37,303 bases of DNA from UMGS1601 sp964617585 (GCA_964617585.1 CAZTXS010000014.1:1-37303); one strand, 5' to 3'; positions 7,839 through 16,480 are shown, counted from the first letter of the stretch. The notes: generated from the sequence alone by a model not told the origin. A program made the numbers and translations.

Positions 7839-10094
7839 TTATCTGTGTTCTTCAAAATAAACTTCAAACTCGTCCACCGGAAGGGGTTTTGAGAAGAAGA
7901 ATCCCTGGATCATGTCGCAACCGACGCTCTTTAAAAATTCAACTTCATTTTCTTTTTCAACGCCTTCGGTAACATTTCTCGCTCCGAGTGATTTAACAAG
8001 CTGGATTACATTGGCAATTATCTGATGACCCCTATCCTCATTATTCTGACTGAATTTGAGGAACGCTCTGTCCAGCTTGATAACGTCGACTCGCATATCC
8101 TTGAGCATATTCAGCGAAGAATAACCGCTTCCGAAATCATCAATCGAGCAGGAGAATCCCGCCTTATGAATCTTATTAATTATATCAATCAAGAGATCCA
8201 CATTGTTGAAAACAATAGACTCGGTTACTTCTATTTCAAAATACTTAGCCGGAACATCATACTTTTCAAGAGTCTGAACGTATTTTTCCAAGAAGTTTAT
8301 ATTATTAAACTGAACCCTCGAAAGATTTACCGAGATGGTAATAGGTTCGATTCCCCTGTCAAGCCAGCTTCTGACTAATTTAACCGCCTGTTCAAAAATA
8401 TACAAATCAACTTTTCTGACGAAGCCGTTTTCCTCAAATATCGGAATAAACTCTCCCGGAGGAACTAAACCGAACTGAGGATCGTTCCATCTGACCAAGG
8501 CCTCCGCTCCGCCGACCTTATTGCTTGAAAGATCAATCTTAGGCTGAAGATACATAACAAACTCGCCGTTTGCCAAAGCCTGCTCCATATGATTGTCGAT
8601 ATATCTTTCCCTAAATTGTCTTACTCTTTGATTTTCCTCATAAATAACATAGCTGTAAAGGTCTGTCGTACGCTTTTCACGAGCCTGTTTTCTTGCTTCA
8701 TTTGAACAATATTCCATATTTACAAAGTCAAGCGTAGTATCCTCAATATAATAAACGCCTGCATAATACTGCAAATAATATTTATTTATCAAATTTTCAT
8801 TAAATCTGTTTATCTCCTCAGAAACATCGTCTAAAAATTTCTTTATTTTATATACATCGGTCGTCTTTTTAAGAATATTAAAAACATCGCCGGAAACCCT
8901 TGAGATTTCTTCATTCTTTTCAAGATGCTTCTTTATACAATTATAAACATACGCTAAAACTTCATCGCCTTGTTTGCTTCCGAAGGAATCGTTTATAATG
9001 CTGAATTTATATATATCAATAGATATAAGAGAATAGGTTTTTGAAGGATTATTTGCAATCAGTTCAGCGACGTCTACCTGGAACTTAGCTTTTGTACTTC
9101 CCTTTGTTATCGGATCAACATAAGCGCTTTTTTCAATTTCTCTTTTCTTTTTGACATTGCTAAACAATACATAAAAGAGAATAACTGTAAACATAACGAT
9201 TATCAGCAGACTTATTATAATCGATTTCATCACTGTATTAGTAATCTCTTTAGTAGCGTATTCAGTCGGAACTACCGTTAAAATGTACCAGCCGTTTCTT
9301 TTAAGAGGTCGGTACGCCGCCATTTTATCAACATCGTCATTAGTGAAATAAACCAGTCCGCTGTTTCCTGCTTTAAACTCTTGTTTTAAATCGTTGACAG
9401 TAATATTTGAAAATTTCCCGCTGCTTTCGATTTTGTTGAAAAAATTAAAAAAGTATTCAGCAGATTTTGACAATACAACGGAATTTCCCTCGTTGGTAAG
9501 AATGTGAATATATCCCTTTCCGTCGAAAAAGTTTAAGTTAATTTCATTCTCTATTCCCTCTATACTGGAGTTAGCCATAAGCATAGCTGTAACATTTTCA
9601 CCATTATAAATAGGAACATAAAGTATCAGTCCCGGCTGATTTTCGCCGTTTTCTATGTAATAAGACTTTTCTTCATATTCGCCCAGTTCTGTGCCGTTTT
9701 CAAAAGCGGCTTTTAACTCTCCCGTTATATTTACCTCAAAATCTTCTCCTTTAGACGGGTGAGCTACGCCGTCGGAGGTTATATAACTAATCCTTCTAAA
9801 GCCCATTTTTTCGTTCGTATCTTTGAGATATTCGGTAATTTCATTAATATTCTCCATACGGGAACATCCGTTGGCGGCAATATATAAATTATTGAAATAA
9901 TCATCAAACTTGTTGTCAACTGCTACAGAAACTATTTCAGATAAGGAGTTTATAGACGTTTCAAGCTCATCAACGGAATGATTATATAACTGCTTGACAA
10001 ATACAGTAAGTAAAACTATGAGAGCTGCTAAAATTAATACTACGCCGATAATAGTAACACTTAATGAATTAATTTTCTTCTTTATTTTTTTCAT
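7839..10094 (-). CDS. Cache-GGDEF(degenerate)-EAL c-di-GMP phosphodiesterase
   Basis: This 751-residue membrane protein has TM1 (about 13-35), an extracytoplasmic Cache-like sensor (about 36-285), TM2 (about 289-313), a GGDEF domain (about 325-485) and a C-terminal EAL domain (about 505-748). The GGDEF signature is replaced by SGDVF (residues 401-405), so cyclase activity is probably lost. The EAL domain keeps its key motifs: EALVRW (Glu531), SVNLS, EVTES, IDDFGSGYSS, KLD and EGVE. The likely role is c-di-GMP hydrolysis to pGpG in response to an extracellular ligand, with the GGDEF part perhaps as a regulatory GTP site (inference). GGAGG lies directly upstream of the ATG, and the gene follows tadA by 27 bp. 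A terminator at 7805-7834 closes the unit. Confidence 0.9.
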   Translation of the reverse strand: MKKIKKKINSLSVTIIGVVLILAALIVLLTVFVKQLYNHSVDELETSINSLSEIVSVAVDNKFDDYFNNLYIAANGCSRMENINEITEYLKDTNEKMGFRRISYITSDGVAHPSKGEDFEVNITGELKAAFENGTELGEYEEKSYYIENGENQPGLILYVPIYNGENVTAMLMANSSIEGIENEINLNFFDGKGYIHILTNEGNSVVLSKSAEYFFNFFNKIESSGKFSNITVNDLKQEFKAGNSGLVYFTNDDVDKMAAYRPLKRNGWYILTVVPTEYATKEITNTVMKSIIISLLIIVMFTVILFYVLFSNVKKKREIEKSAYVDPITKGSTKAKFQVDVAELIANNPSKTYSLISIDIYKFSIINDSFGSKQGDEVLAYVYNCIKKHLEKNEEISRVSGDVFNILKKTTDVYKIKKFLDDVSEEINRFNENLINKYYLQYYAGVYYIEDTTLDFVNMEYCSNEARKQAREKRTTDLYSYVIYEENQRVRQFRERYIDNHMEQALANGEFVMYLQPKIDLSSNKVGGAEALVRWNDPQFGLVPPGEFIPIFEENGFVRKVDLYIFEQAVKLVRSWLDRGIEPITISVNLSRVQFNNINFLEKYVQTLEKYDVPAKYFEIEVTESIVFNNVDLLIDIINKIHKAGFSCSIDDFGSGYSSLNMLKDMRVDVIKLDRAFLKFSQNNEDRGHQIIANVIQLVKSLGARNVTEGVEKENEVEFLKSVGCDMIQGFFFSKPLPVDEFEVYFEEHR

Positions 10095-10121
10095 TATATA
10101 ACCTCCTTCCGTGAATATAGC

Positions 10122-10580
10122 TTATATTCTTCTCAAGCTTTTAAAAAAATCCTTAATAACAGCGGAACACTCATCGCCTAAAACTCCGCTTATGATTTCA
10201 GGCTTGTGATTAAGCCCCATGCTGAATAGGTCAAGCTTTGACCCTACAGCCCCGAATCTGTGATCAAAAGCACCGAAAACAACTCTGTCAATTCTGCTGT
10301 TTACAATAGCCCCGGCGCACATTGAGCAAGGCTCAAGAGTAACGTAAAGGCTGCAATCTATAAGCCGCCATCCTCCCAAAGCTGTCGCAGCTTCATTTAT
10401 AGCGATTATTTCTGCGTGGGCAAGCGGAGATTTGTCCGTTTCACGTCTGTTATATCCCTCGCCTATTATCTCGCCCGAAGTATTATTGACTATTAACGCT
10501 CCTACCGGCACCTCTCCGACCGAAGCCGCTTTATCAGCCAAGTACAAAGCTTTTTTCATATAAAAAACATCATTATCCAT
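10122..10580 (-). CDS. tadA: tRNA-specific adenosine deaminase TadA
   Basis: The 152-residue cytidine/deoxycytidylate deaminase-fold protein has the zinc and catalytic signature HAE (His55, Glu57) and PCSMC (Cys85, Cys88), plus the TadA-type segment RIDRVVFGAFDHRFGAVGS. TadA converts A34 to inosine in tRNA-Arg(ACG), so one tRNA reads several codons. Length is typical for the family. GAGGAAT precedes the ATG. It is the first gene of a probable two-gene transcript with the c-di-GMP phosphodiesterase; that pairing looks positional rather than functional. Confidence 0.93.
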   Translation of the reverse strand: MDNDVFYMKKALYLADKAASVGEVPVGALIVNNTSGEIIGEGYNRRETDKSPLAHAEIIAINEAATALGGWRLIDCSLYVTLEPCSMCAGAIVNSRIDRVVFGAFDHRFGAVGSKLDLFSMGLNHKPEIISGVLGDECSAVIKDFFKSLRRI

Positions 10581-10617
10581 TTAATTCCTCAGACGCATAA
10601 TAATTCAAATTCAAGTA

Positions 10618-10646
10618 ATTATAACATATTAATTTTAATTTGTAAA
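10618..10646 (-). promoter_or_regulatory. Sigma-A promoter for tadA
   Basis: On the minus strand TTTACA, a 17-bp spacer and TATAAT with a TGn extended -10 (-10 at 10618-10623, -35 at 10641-10646). The -35 directly abuts the T-run of the tuf terminator. Confidence 0.65.
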
Positions 10647-10678
10647 TAAAAAAACCATCGGAAATTAATCCGATGGTT
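10647..10678 (-). terminator. Intrinsic terminator of the str operon (after tuf)
   Basis: The stem AACCATCGG/CCGATGGTT (10653-10661 with 10670-10678) is followed on the minus strand by seven T residues. It lies 15 bp beyond the tuf stop. Confidence 0.9.
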
Positions 10679-10693
10679 AATTTTTTTGAATAT

Positions 10694-11893
10694 TTACTTA
10701 ATTATAGCAGTAACTACTCCAGAACCTACTGTTCTGCCGCCCTCACGGATAGCAAAACGAAGTCCTTCTTCAATAGCAATTGGAGTGATAAGCTCAACGC
10801 CGATTTCTACGTTATCGCCGGGCATACACATTTCCTTATCAGCAGGAAGTGTAATAACGCCTGTAACGTCTGTTGTTCTGAAATAGAACTGAGGTCTGTA
10901 GTTGTTGAAGAAAGGAGTATGACGTCCGCCTTCATCCTTCTTTAAAACGTAAACCTGACCCTTGAACTTTGTTTCAGGGTGAATTGAGTTAGGTGCGCAG
11001 AGTACCTGACCTCTTTCAATGTCCTCTCTCTGAACTCCACGGAGAAGAGCACCGATGTTATCTCCTGCCTCAGCGTAATCAAGAATCTTTCTGAACATCT
11101 CGATACCTGTTACAACAGTCTTAGCTCTTTCCTCTGTCAAACCGATGATTTCAACTTCATCACCTGTTGTCAGCTTTCCTCTTTCTACTCTGCCGGTAGC
11201 AACTGTTCCACGACCTGTGATTGTGAATACGTCCTCAACAGGCATCAGGAACGGCTGGTCGGAAGCTCTTTCAGGAGTTGGGATATACTCGTCAACTGCA
11301 TCCATAAGCTCAAGAATAGGAGCATATGCAGGATTTGAAATATCGTTAGGAGCCTCTAAAGCCTGAAGCGCTGAACCCTTGATGATAGGTGTATCATCGC
11401 CCGGGAACTCATACTCGTTAAGAGTTTCTCTGATGTCCATTTCAACTAATTCAAGAAGCTCCGGGTCGTCAACCTGGTCAGCCTTGTTCATAAATACAAC
11501 GATATATGGAACTCCAACCTGACGAGCAAGAAGCAAATGCTCTTTAGTCTGAGCCATAGGACCGTCTGATGAAGCTACAACAAGGATAGCTCCGTCCATC
11601 TGAGCAGCGCCTGTGATCATGTTCTTTACATAGTCAGCGTGTCCCGGACAGTCAACGTGCGCATAGTGACGCTTGTCTGTTTCATACTCAACGTGAGCTG
11701 TGTTGATTGTGATTCCACGCTCTCTCTCCTCCGGAGCGCCATCAATCTGGTCATAAGCTTCATACTGTGCAAGTCCCTTGAGAGCAAGAGTCTTTGTGAT
11801 TGCAGCCGTCAAAGTTGTTTTACCATGGTCAACGTGACCTATTGTACCAATGTTGACATGGGGTTTTGTTCTTTCAAATTTTTCCTTAGCCAT
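10694..11893 (-). CDS. tuf: Elongation factor Tu
   Basis: The 399-residue GTPase delivers aminoacyl-tRNA to the ribosome. G1 is GHVDHGKTTL (residues 19-28); the switch II/G3 region is DCPGHADY; NKAD is G4; domains 2 and 3 are complete through GRTVGSGVVTAI. No truncation or unusual residue is evident. GGGAGG precedes the ATG. It is the last gene of the str cluster but has its own promoter in the 125-bp gap after fusA (11952-11980), so it can be transcribed alone as well as by read-through. Confidence 0.98.
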   Translation of the reverse strand: MAKEKFERTKPHVNIGTIGHVDHGKTTLTAAITKTLALKGLAQYEAYDQIDGAPEERERGITINTAHVEYETDKRHYAHVDCPGHADYVKNMITGAAQMDGAILVVASSDGPMAQTKEHLLLARQVGVPYIVVFMNKADQVDDPELLELVEMDIRETLNEYEFPGDDTPIIKGSALQALEAPNDISNPAYAPILELMDAVDEYIPTPERASDQPFLMPVEDVFTITGRGTVATGRVERGKLTTGDEVEIIGLTEERAKTVVTGIEMFRKILDYAEAGDNIGALLRGVQREDIERGQVLCAPNSIHPETKFKGQVYVLKKDEGGRHTPFFNNYRPQFYFRTTDVTGVITLPADKEMCMPGDNVEIGVELITPIAIEEGLRFAIREGGRTVGSGVVTAIIK

Positions 11894-11951
11894 TGGAATA
11901 TCCTCCCTTAAAATTGAATAAATATTTTTTACTTTTTAAAGTTACAAAAAC

Positions 11952-11980
11952 ATTATACATTACTTCACCAAGAATTTCAA
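11952..11980 (-). promoter_or_regulatory. Separate tuf promoter
   Basis: On the minus strand TTGAAA, a 17-bp spacer and TATAAT (-35 at 11975-11980, -10 at 11952-11957), inside the fusA-tuf gap. The 5' leader to the tuf start would be about 50 nt. Confidence 0.7.
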
Positions 11981-12018
11981 GTGTTTTTGCGTATTTTTTT
12001 ACACAAACAAAAATAATT

Positions 12019-14103
12019 TTAGCCGTTGTTCTTATTTCTGTTTGACATAATTTTTTCAGCGATTGATTTCGGAACCTCAATATAGCTGTCTGGCTCCATT
12101 GAATACTGACCGCGTCCCTGTGTTCTTGAACGCAGTTCGTTTGAATATCCGAACATCTCAGACAGCGGAACAAGAGCGTTAATCTGCTGCGCTCCCGGTC
12201 TTGCGTCCATACCCTGAATCTGTCCGCGGCGAGAGTTCAAATCGCCGATAACGTCGCCCATATATTCTTCGGGAACGATAACTACAACCTTCATGATAGG
12301 CTCGAGAATAACAGGATCCGCCTTCTTCATAGCCTCTTTGAACGCCATAGAGCCGGCAATCTTAAACGCCATTTCGGACGAGTCAACCTCGTGGTAAGAA
12401 CCGTCGTAAAGAGTAACCTTAACGTCAACTACCGGATAGCCTGCAAGGATACCGCTCTGCATAGCGCCCTGGATACCCTGGTCAACGGCAGGAATATACT
12501 CCTTAGGAATAGCTCCTCCGACAATCTTGTTAATAAACTCATAGCCCTTGCCTGAAACGTTAGGCTCAACTAAAATCTTAACGTGTCCGTACTGACCTTT
12601 ACCACCCGACTGCCTTGCGTACTTGTGGTCAACGTCAGCGTTGGTTCTGATAGTTTCCTTATAAGCTACCTGAGGAGCGCCGACATTAGCTTCAACCTTA
12701 AATTCACGAAGCAGACGGTCGACAATGATTTCAAGGTGAAGCTCACCCATTCCTGAAATAATAGTCTGTCCCGTTTCATCGTCAGTGTGAGTTCTGAACG
12801 TCGGGTCTTCTTCAGCAAGCTTTGATAAAGCTATACCCATTTTCTCCTGTCCTGCTTTTGTCTTTGGCTCGATAGCCAAGTCGATAACAGGGTCGGGGAA
12901 TTCCATAGACTCGAGTACGATAGGATGCTTTTCATCGCACAATGTGTCGCCCGTACCTGTATTTTTAAGTCCTACAGCGGCTGCTATATCTCCTGCATAA
13001 ACCTCGTCAATGTCTTTTCTGTTGTTCGAGTGCATCTGAAGGATTCTTCCGATTCTCTCGTTGTCGTCCTTAGAAGCGTTATAAACGGTCGAGCCTTTCA
13101 TAAGAACTCCCGAATAAACTCTGAAGAAGCAGAGCTTTCCTACAAACGGGTCTGTAGCAATCTTGAACGCCAATGCCGCAAACGGTTCTTCATCTGATGA
13201 AGGTCTTTCCTCCTCAACGTCTGTATCAGGGTTTACACCCTTGATAGCAGGAACGTCGATAGGCGACGGCATATAGTCAACTATAGCGTCGAGAAGCTTC
13301 TGAACTCCCTTGTTTTTATATGAAGTACCGCATACGACAGGAACCATGTGATTAGCCAGCGTAGCCTTTCTGATGCAGAGCTTAATCTCATCAATAGTAA
13401 GCTCTTCGCCGTCTAAATATTTCATCATGATTTCTTCGTCCTGCTCAGCAACGTGTTCTATCATATCATCGTGATACTGCTGAGCCTTTTCCTTCATATC
13501 CTCAGGAATTTCCTCTACTCTTATATCCTTTCCAAGATCATCGTAATAAACATACGCTTTCATTTCAAGCAGGTCGATAACGCCCTTGAAAGTATCTTCA
13601 GCGCCGATAGGAAGCTGAATAGGCACAGCGTTTGTTTTCAATCTTGTCTTAAGCATATCGACAACATTATAGAAATCAGCTCCCATAATGTCCATCTTGT
13701 TTACATAAACCATACGGGGAACACTGTATTTGTCAGCCTGTCTCCATACTGTTTCTGTCTGCGGCTCAACTCCGCCCTTTGCACAAAGAACTGTTACAGA
13801 TCCGTCAAGAACTCTCAAAGAACGCTCAACCTCAACCGTAAAGTCAACGTGTCCGGGAGTGTCGATGATATTGATTCTATGGTTCTTCCAGAAAGCTGTA
13901 GTTGCAGCCGAGGTTATTGTAATACCTCTCTCCTGCTCCTGCTCCATCCAGTCCATAGTAGCGGCGCCCTCGTGAACCTCACCTATCTTATGTGTAATAC
14001 CGGTATAAAACAGGATACGCTCAGTTGTAGTTGTCTTGCCGGCGTCGATATGAGCCATGATACCAATATTTCTGGTATCCTGTAATGAACAATCTCTTGC
14101 CAT
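12019..14103 (-). CDS. fusA: Elongation factor G
   Basis: The 694-residue translocation GTPase has G1 AHIDAGKTTTTE near residue 16, switch I RGITITSAATTAFW, G3 DTPGHVDF and NKMD. The later EF-G domains include GMGELHLEI and the domain IV block YARQSGGKGQYGHV, so the protein is full length. AGGAGG lies upstream of the ATG. The gene is 18 bp downstream of rpsG, so the two are co-transcribed. The long antisense open frame at 13453-14085 is a by-product of codon usage. Confidence 0.98.
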   Translation of the reverse strand: MARDCSLQDTRNIGIMAHIDAGKTTTTERILFYTGITHKIGEVHEGAATMDWMEQEQERGITITSAATTAFWKNHRINIIDTPGHVDFTVEVERSLRVLDGSVTVLCAKGGVEPQTETVWRQADKYSVPRMVYVNKMDIMGADFYNVVDMLKTRLKTNAVPIQLPIGAEDTFKGVIDLLEMKAYVYYDDLGKDIRVEEIPEDMKEKAQQYHDDMIEHVAEQDEEIMMKYLDGEELTIDEIKLCIRKATLANHMVPVVCGTSYKNKGVQKLLDAIVDYMPSPIDVPAIKGVNPDTDVEEERPSSDEEPFAALAFKIATDPFVGKLCFFRVYSGVLMKGSTVYNASKDDNERIGRILQMHSNNRKDIDEVYAGDIAAAVGLKNTGTGDTLCDEKHPIVLESMEFPDPVIDLAIEPKTKAGQEKMGIALSKLAEEDPTFRTHTDDETGQTIISGMGELHLEIIVDRLLREFKVEANVGAPQVAYKETIRTNADVDHKYARQSGGKGQYGHVKILVEPNVSGKGYEFINKIVGGAIPKEYIPAVDQGIQGAMQSGILAGYPVVDVKVTLYDGSYHEVDSSEMAFKIAGSMAFKEAMKKADPVILEPIMKVVVIVPEEYMGDVIGDLNSRRGQIQGMDARPGAQQINALVPLSEMFGYSNELRSRTQGRGQYSMEPDSYIEVPKSIAEKIMSNRNKNNG

Positions 14104-14121
14104 AAAATCCTCCTATAAATA

Positions 14122-14592
14122 TTACCAACGATAGTGAGCGAAAGCCTTGTTTGCTTCTGCCATCTTGTGCGTATCGTCTTTCTTCTTGCAAGCTCCGCCG
14201 ACGCCGTTTACTGCGTCAAGAATCTCTGCCGCAAGCTTTTCTTTCATTGTTTTTTCATGTCTTGCTCTTGAGTAGGTGGTCAGCCATCTGAGTCCTAAGG
14301 TCTGACGTCTTTCCGGACGTACTTCCATAGGTACCTGATATGTTGAACCGCCGACGCGGCGAGCCTTAACTTCCAAGCTAGGCATAATGTTCTCCATAGC
14401 CTGTTCAAAAGCCTCTAATGCAGGCTTTCCTGATTTTTCTTCTACGATTTCAAATGCTCCGTATACAATCTTCTGGGCAACACCCTTCTTACCATCGAGC
14501 ATTACGTTGTTGATAAGACGTGTTACCAGCTTTGATTTGTATATTGGGTCCTGCAAAACATCTCTTTTTGCAACTTTACCTCTTCTTGGCAC
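14122..14592 (-). CDS. rpsG: 30S ribosomal protein S7
   Basis: I choose the GTG at 14592, which gives the standard 156-residue S7 starting MPRRGKVAKRD. An in-frame ATG 18 bp further upstream would include the GAAGGAGGG ribosome binding site within the coding sequence, so it is rejected. S7 nucleates assembly of the 30S head by binding the 16S 3' domain. Conserved blocks include SKLVTRLINNVMLDGKK, KARRVGGSTYQVPMEV and RWLTTYSRAR, and the C-terminus ends HYRW. It lies between rpsL and fusA in the str operon. A 151-bp gap to rpsL contains a strong hairpin (14626-14677). Confidence 0.96.
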   Translation of the reverse strand: MPRRGKVAKRDVLQDPIYKSKLVTRLINNVMLDGKKGVAQKIVYGAFEIVEEKSGKPALEAFEQAMENIMPSLEVKARRVGGSTYQVPMEVRPERRQTLGLRWLTTYSRARHEKTMKEKLAAEILDAVNGVGGACKKKDDTHKMAEANKAFAHYRW

Positions 14593-14625
14593 TAGAATTC
14601 CCTCCTTCATAAAATGATATCATAG

Positions 14626-14677
14626 GTACTCGCTCTGCAGCCGCAGCCGCAGCCCCGTCAGTCCAATGCAGAGGTAC
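14626..14677 (-). promoter_or_regulatory. Intercistronic rpsL-rpsG hairpin, candidate S7 control element
   Basis: GTAC plus CTCTGCA arms (14626-14629 and 14633-14639) pair with TGCAGAG and GTAC (14667-14677), leaving a 3-nt bulge and a GC-rich loop. It sits in the mRNA about 35 nt before the rpsG start. A smaller CCAC/GTGG hairpin lies at 14698-14711. In E. coli, S7 represses its own translation through the rpsL-rpsG spacer; an equivalent role here is inference. Confidence 0.4.
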
Positions 14678-14743
14678 TTTAATATATATAAAATACTCCA
14701 CATGGCCGTGGTATATGAGTTCTACCTTAAATAATTGCAGGTT

Positions 14744-15163
14744 TTACTTTCCTGCCTTTGGTCTTTTTGCACCGTACTTTGAACGTGACTGCATTCTTCC
14801 CGAAACACCCTGAGCGTCAAGCGTTCCTCTTATAATGTGATAACGCACACCGGGGAGGTCTTTAACTCTTCCGCCTCTGATCATTACAACGCTGTGTTCC
14901 TGAAGATTGTGTCCAACGCCCGGAATATAAGCGGTAACTTCCTGTCCGTTTGTAAGCTTTACTCTGGCAATCTTTCTCATAGCTGAGTTAGGTTTCTTTG
15001 GAGTAGCTGTTTTAACGGCTGTGCAAACGCCTCGCTTCTGAGGACAGCTCTGATCGATAACTGCTTTCTTCTGAGCGTTAAAACCCTTTTGAAGAGCCGG
15101 CGCAGTTGACTTTGAAGTCGATACTTTTCTTCCGTTTCTGACTAACTGGTTAAATGTAGGCAT
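14744..15163 (-). CDS. rpsL: 30S ribosomal protein S12
   Basis: The 139-residue decoding-centre protein begins MPTFNQLVRNGRK. It contains CPQKRGVCTAVKTATPKKPNSAMRK and GHNLQEHSVVMIRGGRVKDLPGVRYH, ending AKRPKAGK. The region before CPQKRG carries the Firmicutes-type insertion also seen in Bacillus. The usual Arg of GVCTRV is Ala here, a mild oddity. The PKKPNSA segment, where streptomycin-resistance changes occur, looks wild type. GAAAGGAGAG precedes the ATG. First gene of the str operon, driven by the consensus promoter at 15220-15248. Confidence 0.97.
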   Translation of the reverse strand: MPTFNQLVRNGRKVSTSKSTAPALQKGFNAQKKAVIDQSCPQKRGVCTAVKTATPKKPNSAMRKIARVKLTNGQEVTAYIPGVGHNLQEHSVVMIRGGRVKDLPGVRYHIIRGTLDAQGVSGRMQSRSKYGAKRPKAGK

Positions 15164-15219
15164 ACTTTCTCTCCTTTCATAAAATCTTTCGCAGACCGCA
15201 CGAGGTCAGCATAAAAGTT

Positions 15220-15248
15220 ATTATATACTTTATAAATTCTTTTGTCAA
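15220..15248 (-). promoter_or_regulatory. Consensus promoter of the str operon
   Basis: On the minus strand TTGACA, 17 bp, TATAAT, matching the sigma-A consensus at every position (-35 at 15243-15248, -10 at 15220-15225). It is divergent from the rplJ promoter 52 bp away. Confidence 0.85.
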
Positions 15249-15300
15249 GCGCTTTTAGAAAGCTTTTCTAAGATTTTTTGAAATTTTTATATATAAACTC

Positions 15301-15329
15301 TTGACAAGGGAATTTTACAGTGCTATAAT
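15301..15329 (+). promoter_or_regulatory. Consensus promoter of rplJ-rplL
   Basis: TTGACA (15301-15306), a 17-bp spacer and TATAAT (15324-15329), matching the sigma-A consensus at every position. Confidence 0.85.
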
Positions 15330-15344
15330 ATGCCTTGCATTCGT

Positions 15345-15466
15345 ATCTAAAGACAGCAGGAGGCGTTAAGCCGTAAGCCCTGCCGAGGAAAGAATAGCAA
15401 AGTTCAATTATGCTTATATAACGACTTTGTTCCTCTTTTGTCTTTATGATTAAAGAGGATTTTTAT
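15345..15466 (+). ncRNA. L10 leader RNA with attenuator
   Basis: The rplJ 5' leader contains AAAGACAGCAGGAGGCG, a short hairpin and CCTGCCGAGGAA, the conserved core of the ribosomal L10 leader family, which L10(L12)4 binds to repress its own operon. A perfect 8-bp terminator follows (TCCTCTTT at 15431-15438 with AAAGAGGA at 15452-15459, then TTTTT). This suggests regulation by premature termination. The family call is from recognised core motifs, not from a covariance search. Confidence 0.85.
15431..15466 (+). terminator. Attenuator terminator in the L10 leader
   Basis: An 8-bp perfect stem with a 13-nt loop is followed by a T-rich run. It lies 52 bp before the rplJ start codon, so it would stop transcription before the coding region. 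Confidence 0.75.
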
Positions 15467-15517
15467 TTGCTTTTTAAATTTTGATACGGAAATATATTTA
15501 AAGAGGTGAAATCTACT

Positions 15518-16033
15518 ATGCCAAGCGAAAAGGTATTGCTTCAGAAGCAGGAAAAGGTAAAATCGCTTACCGAGCTTCTCAAAAACGCTGTATCAGGCGT
15601 TCTTGTAGACTATAAGGGTATCACTGTTGAAGAGGATACAAAGCTAAGACAAGAGCTTAGAGAAGCGGGCGTTACCTATTCTGTTGAGAAAAACACTATG
15701 CTCCGTTTTGCTATGAAAAACTGCGGTAAGGAAGATCTTACCGGCGTTCTTGAAGGCACGACGGCTATCGCTGTTTCAAACGACGACCAGACTGCTCCGG
15801 CAAGAGTTCTGGGTAAGTTTGCAAGCGAGCATGACGACAAGTTCACTCTTAAAGCAGGATTTATCGGCGAGGACATTTATGATGAGGCAGGAGTCATGGC
15901 TCTTTCAAAAATTCCCTCAAGAGATGTATTGCTTGCTCAGCTTGTCGGTTCATTACAAGGACCTATTCAGGGACTTGCCGCTATTCTCAAAGCTGTTGCT
16001 GACAGCAAAAACGAGGGCGGCGACGCTGCTTAA
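15518..16033 (+). CDS. rplJ: 50S ribosomal protein L10
   Basis: The ATG at 15518 follows AGAGGTGA at proper spacing and gives a 171-residue protein starting MPSEKVLLQKQEKV. The in-frame GTG at 15506 lies within the ribosome binding site and is rejected. L10 forms the base of the L7/L12 stalk that recruits translational GTPases. The fold is typical: SGVLVDYKGITVEED, YSVEKNTMLRFAMK, GTTAIAVS, and a C-terminal helix (GPIQGLAAILKAVADSK) that binds L7/L12 dimers. It is preceded by the L10 leader and followed after 78 bp by rplL. Confidence 0.96.
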   Translation: MPSEKVLLQKQEKVKSLTELLKNAVSGVLVDYKGITVEEDTKLRQELREAGVTYSVEKNTMLRFAMKNCGKEDLTGVLEGTTAIAVSNDDQTAPARVLGKFASEHDDKFTLKAGFIGEDIYDEAGVMALSKIPSRDVLLAQLVGSLQGPIQGLAAILKAVADSKNEGGDAA

Positions 16034-16111
16034 TTAAGCGCATTCAGAAAAATCAGAATTCACAGGGTAAAGCCCTAGGACAAAATTATATTTAAAAAGG
16101 AGAAAATTATC

Positions 16112-16480
16112 ATGGCTTCAGAGAAGATTTTAAAATTTGTAGAAGATATTAAAGAGCTTTCAGTTCTTGAGCTTTCAGAGCTTGTTGACGCAATTCAGGA
16201 AGAGTTCGGCGTAACTGCTGCTGTTGCAGCTGCTGCTCCTGCTGCAGACGTTGCTGCTGAGGCGGAAAAGACAGAGTTCGACGTTGTTCTCGCTTCATTC
16301 GGCGACGCTAAGATGGCTGTTATCAAGGCCGTTAAGGAAATCACAGGTCTTGGACTTAAAGAGTCTAAAGAGCTTGTTGAGTCAGCTCCTAAGGCTATCA
16401 AGGAAGGCATTGCTAAGGCAGAAGCTGAAGAAATCAAGACTAAGCTTGAAGATGCAGGCGCTACTGTTGAACTCAAGTAA
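16112..16480 (+). CDS. rplL: 50S ribosomal protein L7/L12
   Basis: The 122-residue stalk protein has an N-terminal dimerisation helix pair (EKILKFVEDIKELSVLELSELVDAI), an Ala-rich hinge (about 35-52) and the globular C-terminal domain EFDVVL...AVIKAVKEITGLGLKESKELVE that contacts EF-Tu and EF-G. AAAAGGAG precedes the ATG. It ends the rplJL unit. rpoB and rpoC, which usually follow in Firmicutes, are absent, and a terminator follows at 16621-16652. Confidence 0.97.
   Translation: MASEKILKFVEDIKELSVLELSELVDAIQEEFGVTAAVAAAAPAADVAAEAEKTEFDVVLASFGDAKMAVIKAVKEITGLGLKESKELVESAPKAIKEGIAKAEAEEIKTKLEDAGATVELK

Noticed and set aside
13453..14085. 210-codon plus-strand open frame antisense to fusA
   Set aside because: It lies wholly within fusA, has no ribosome binding site or recognisable domain, and reflects codon bias of the highly expressed gene.
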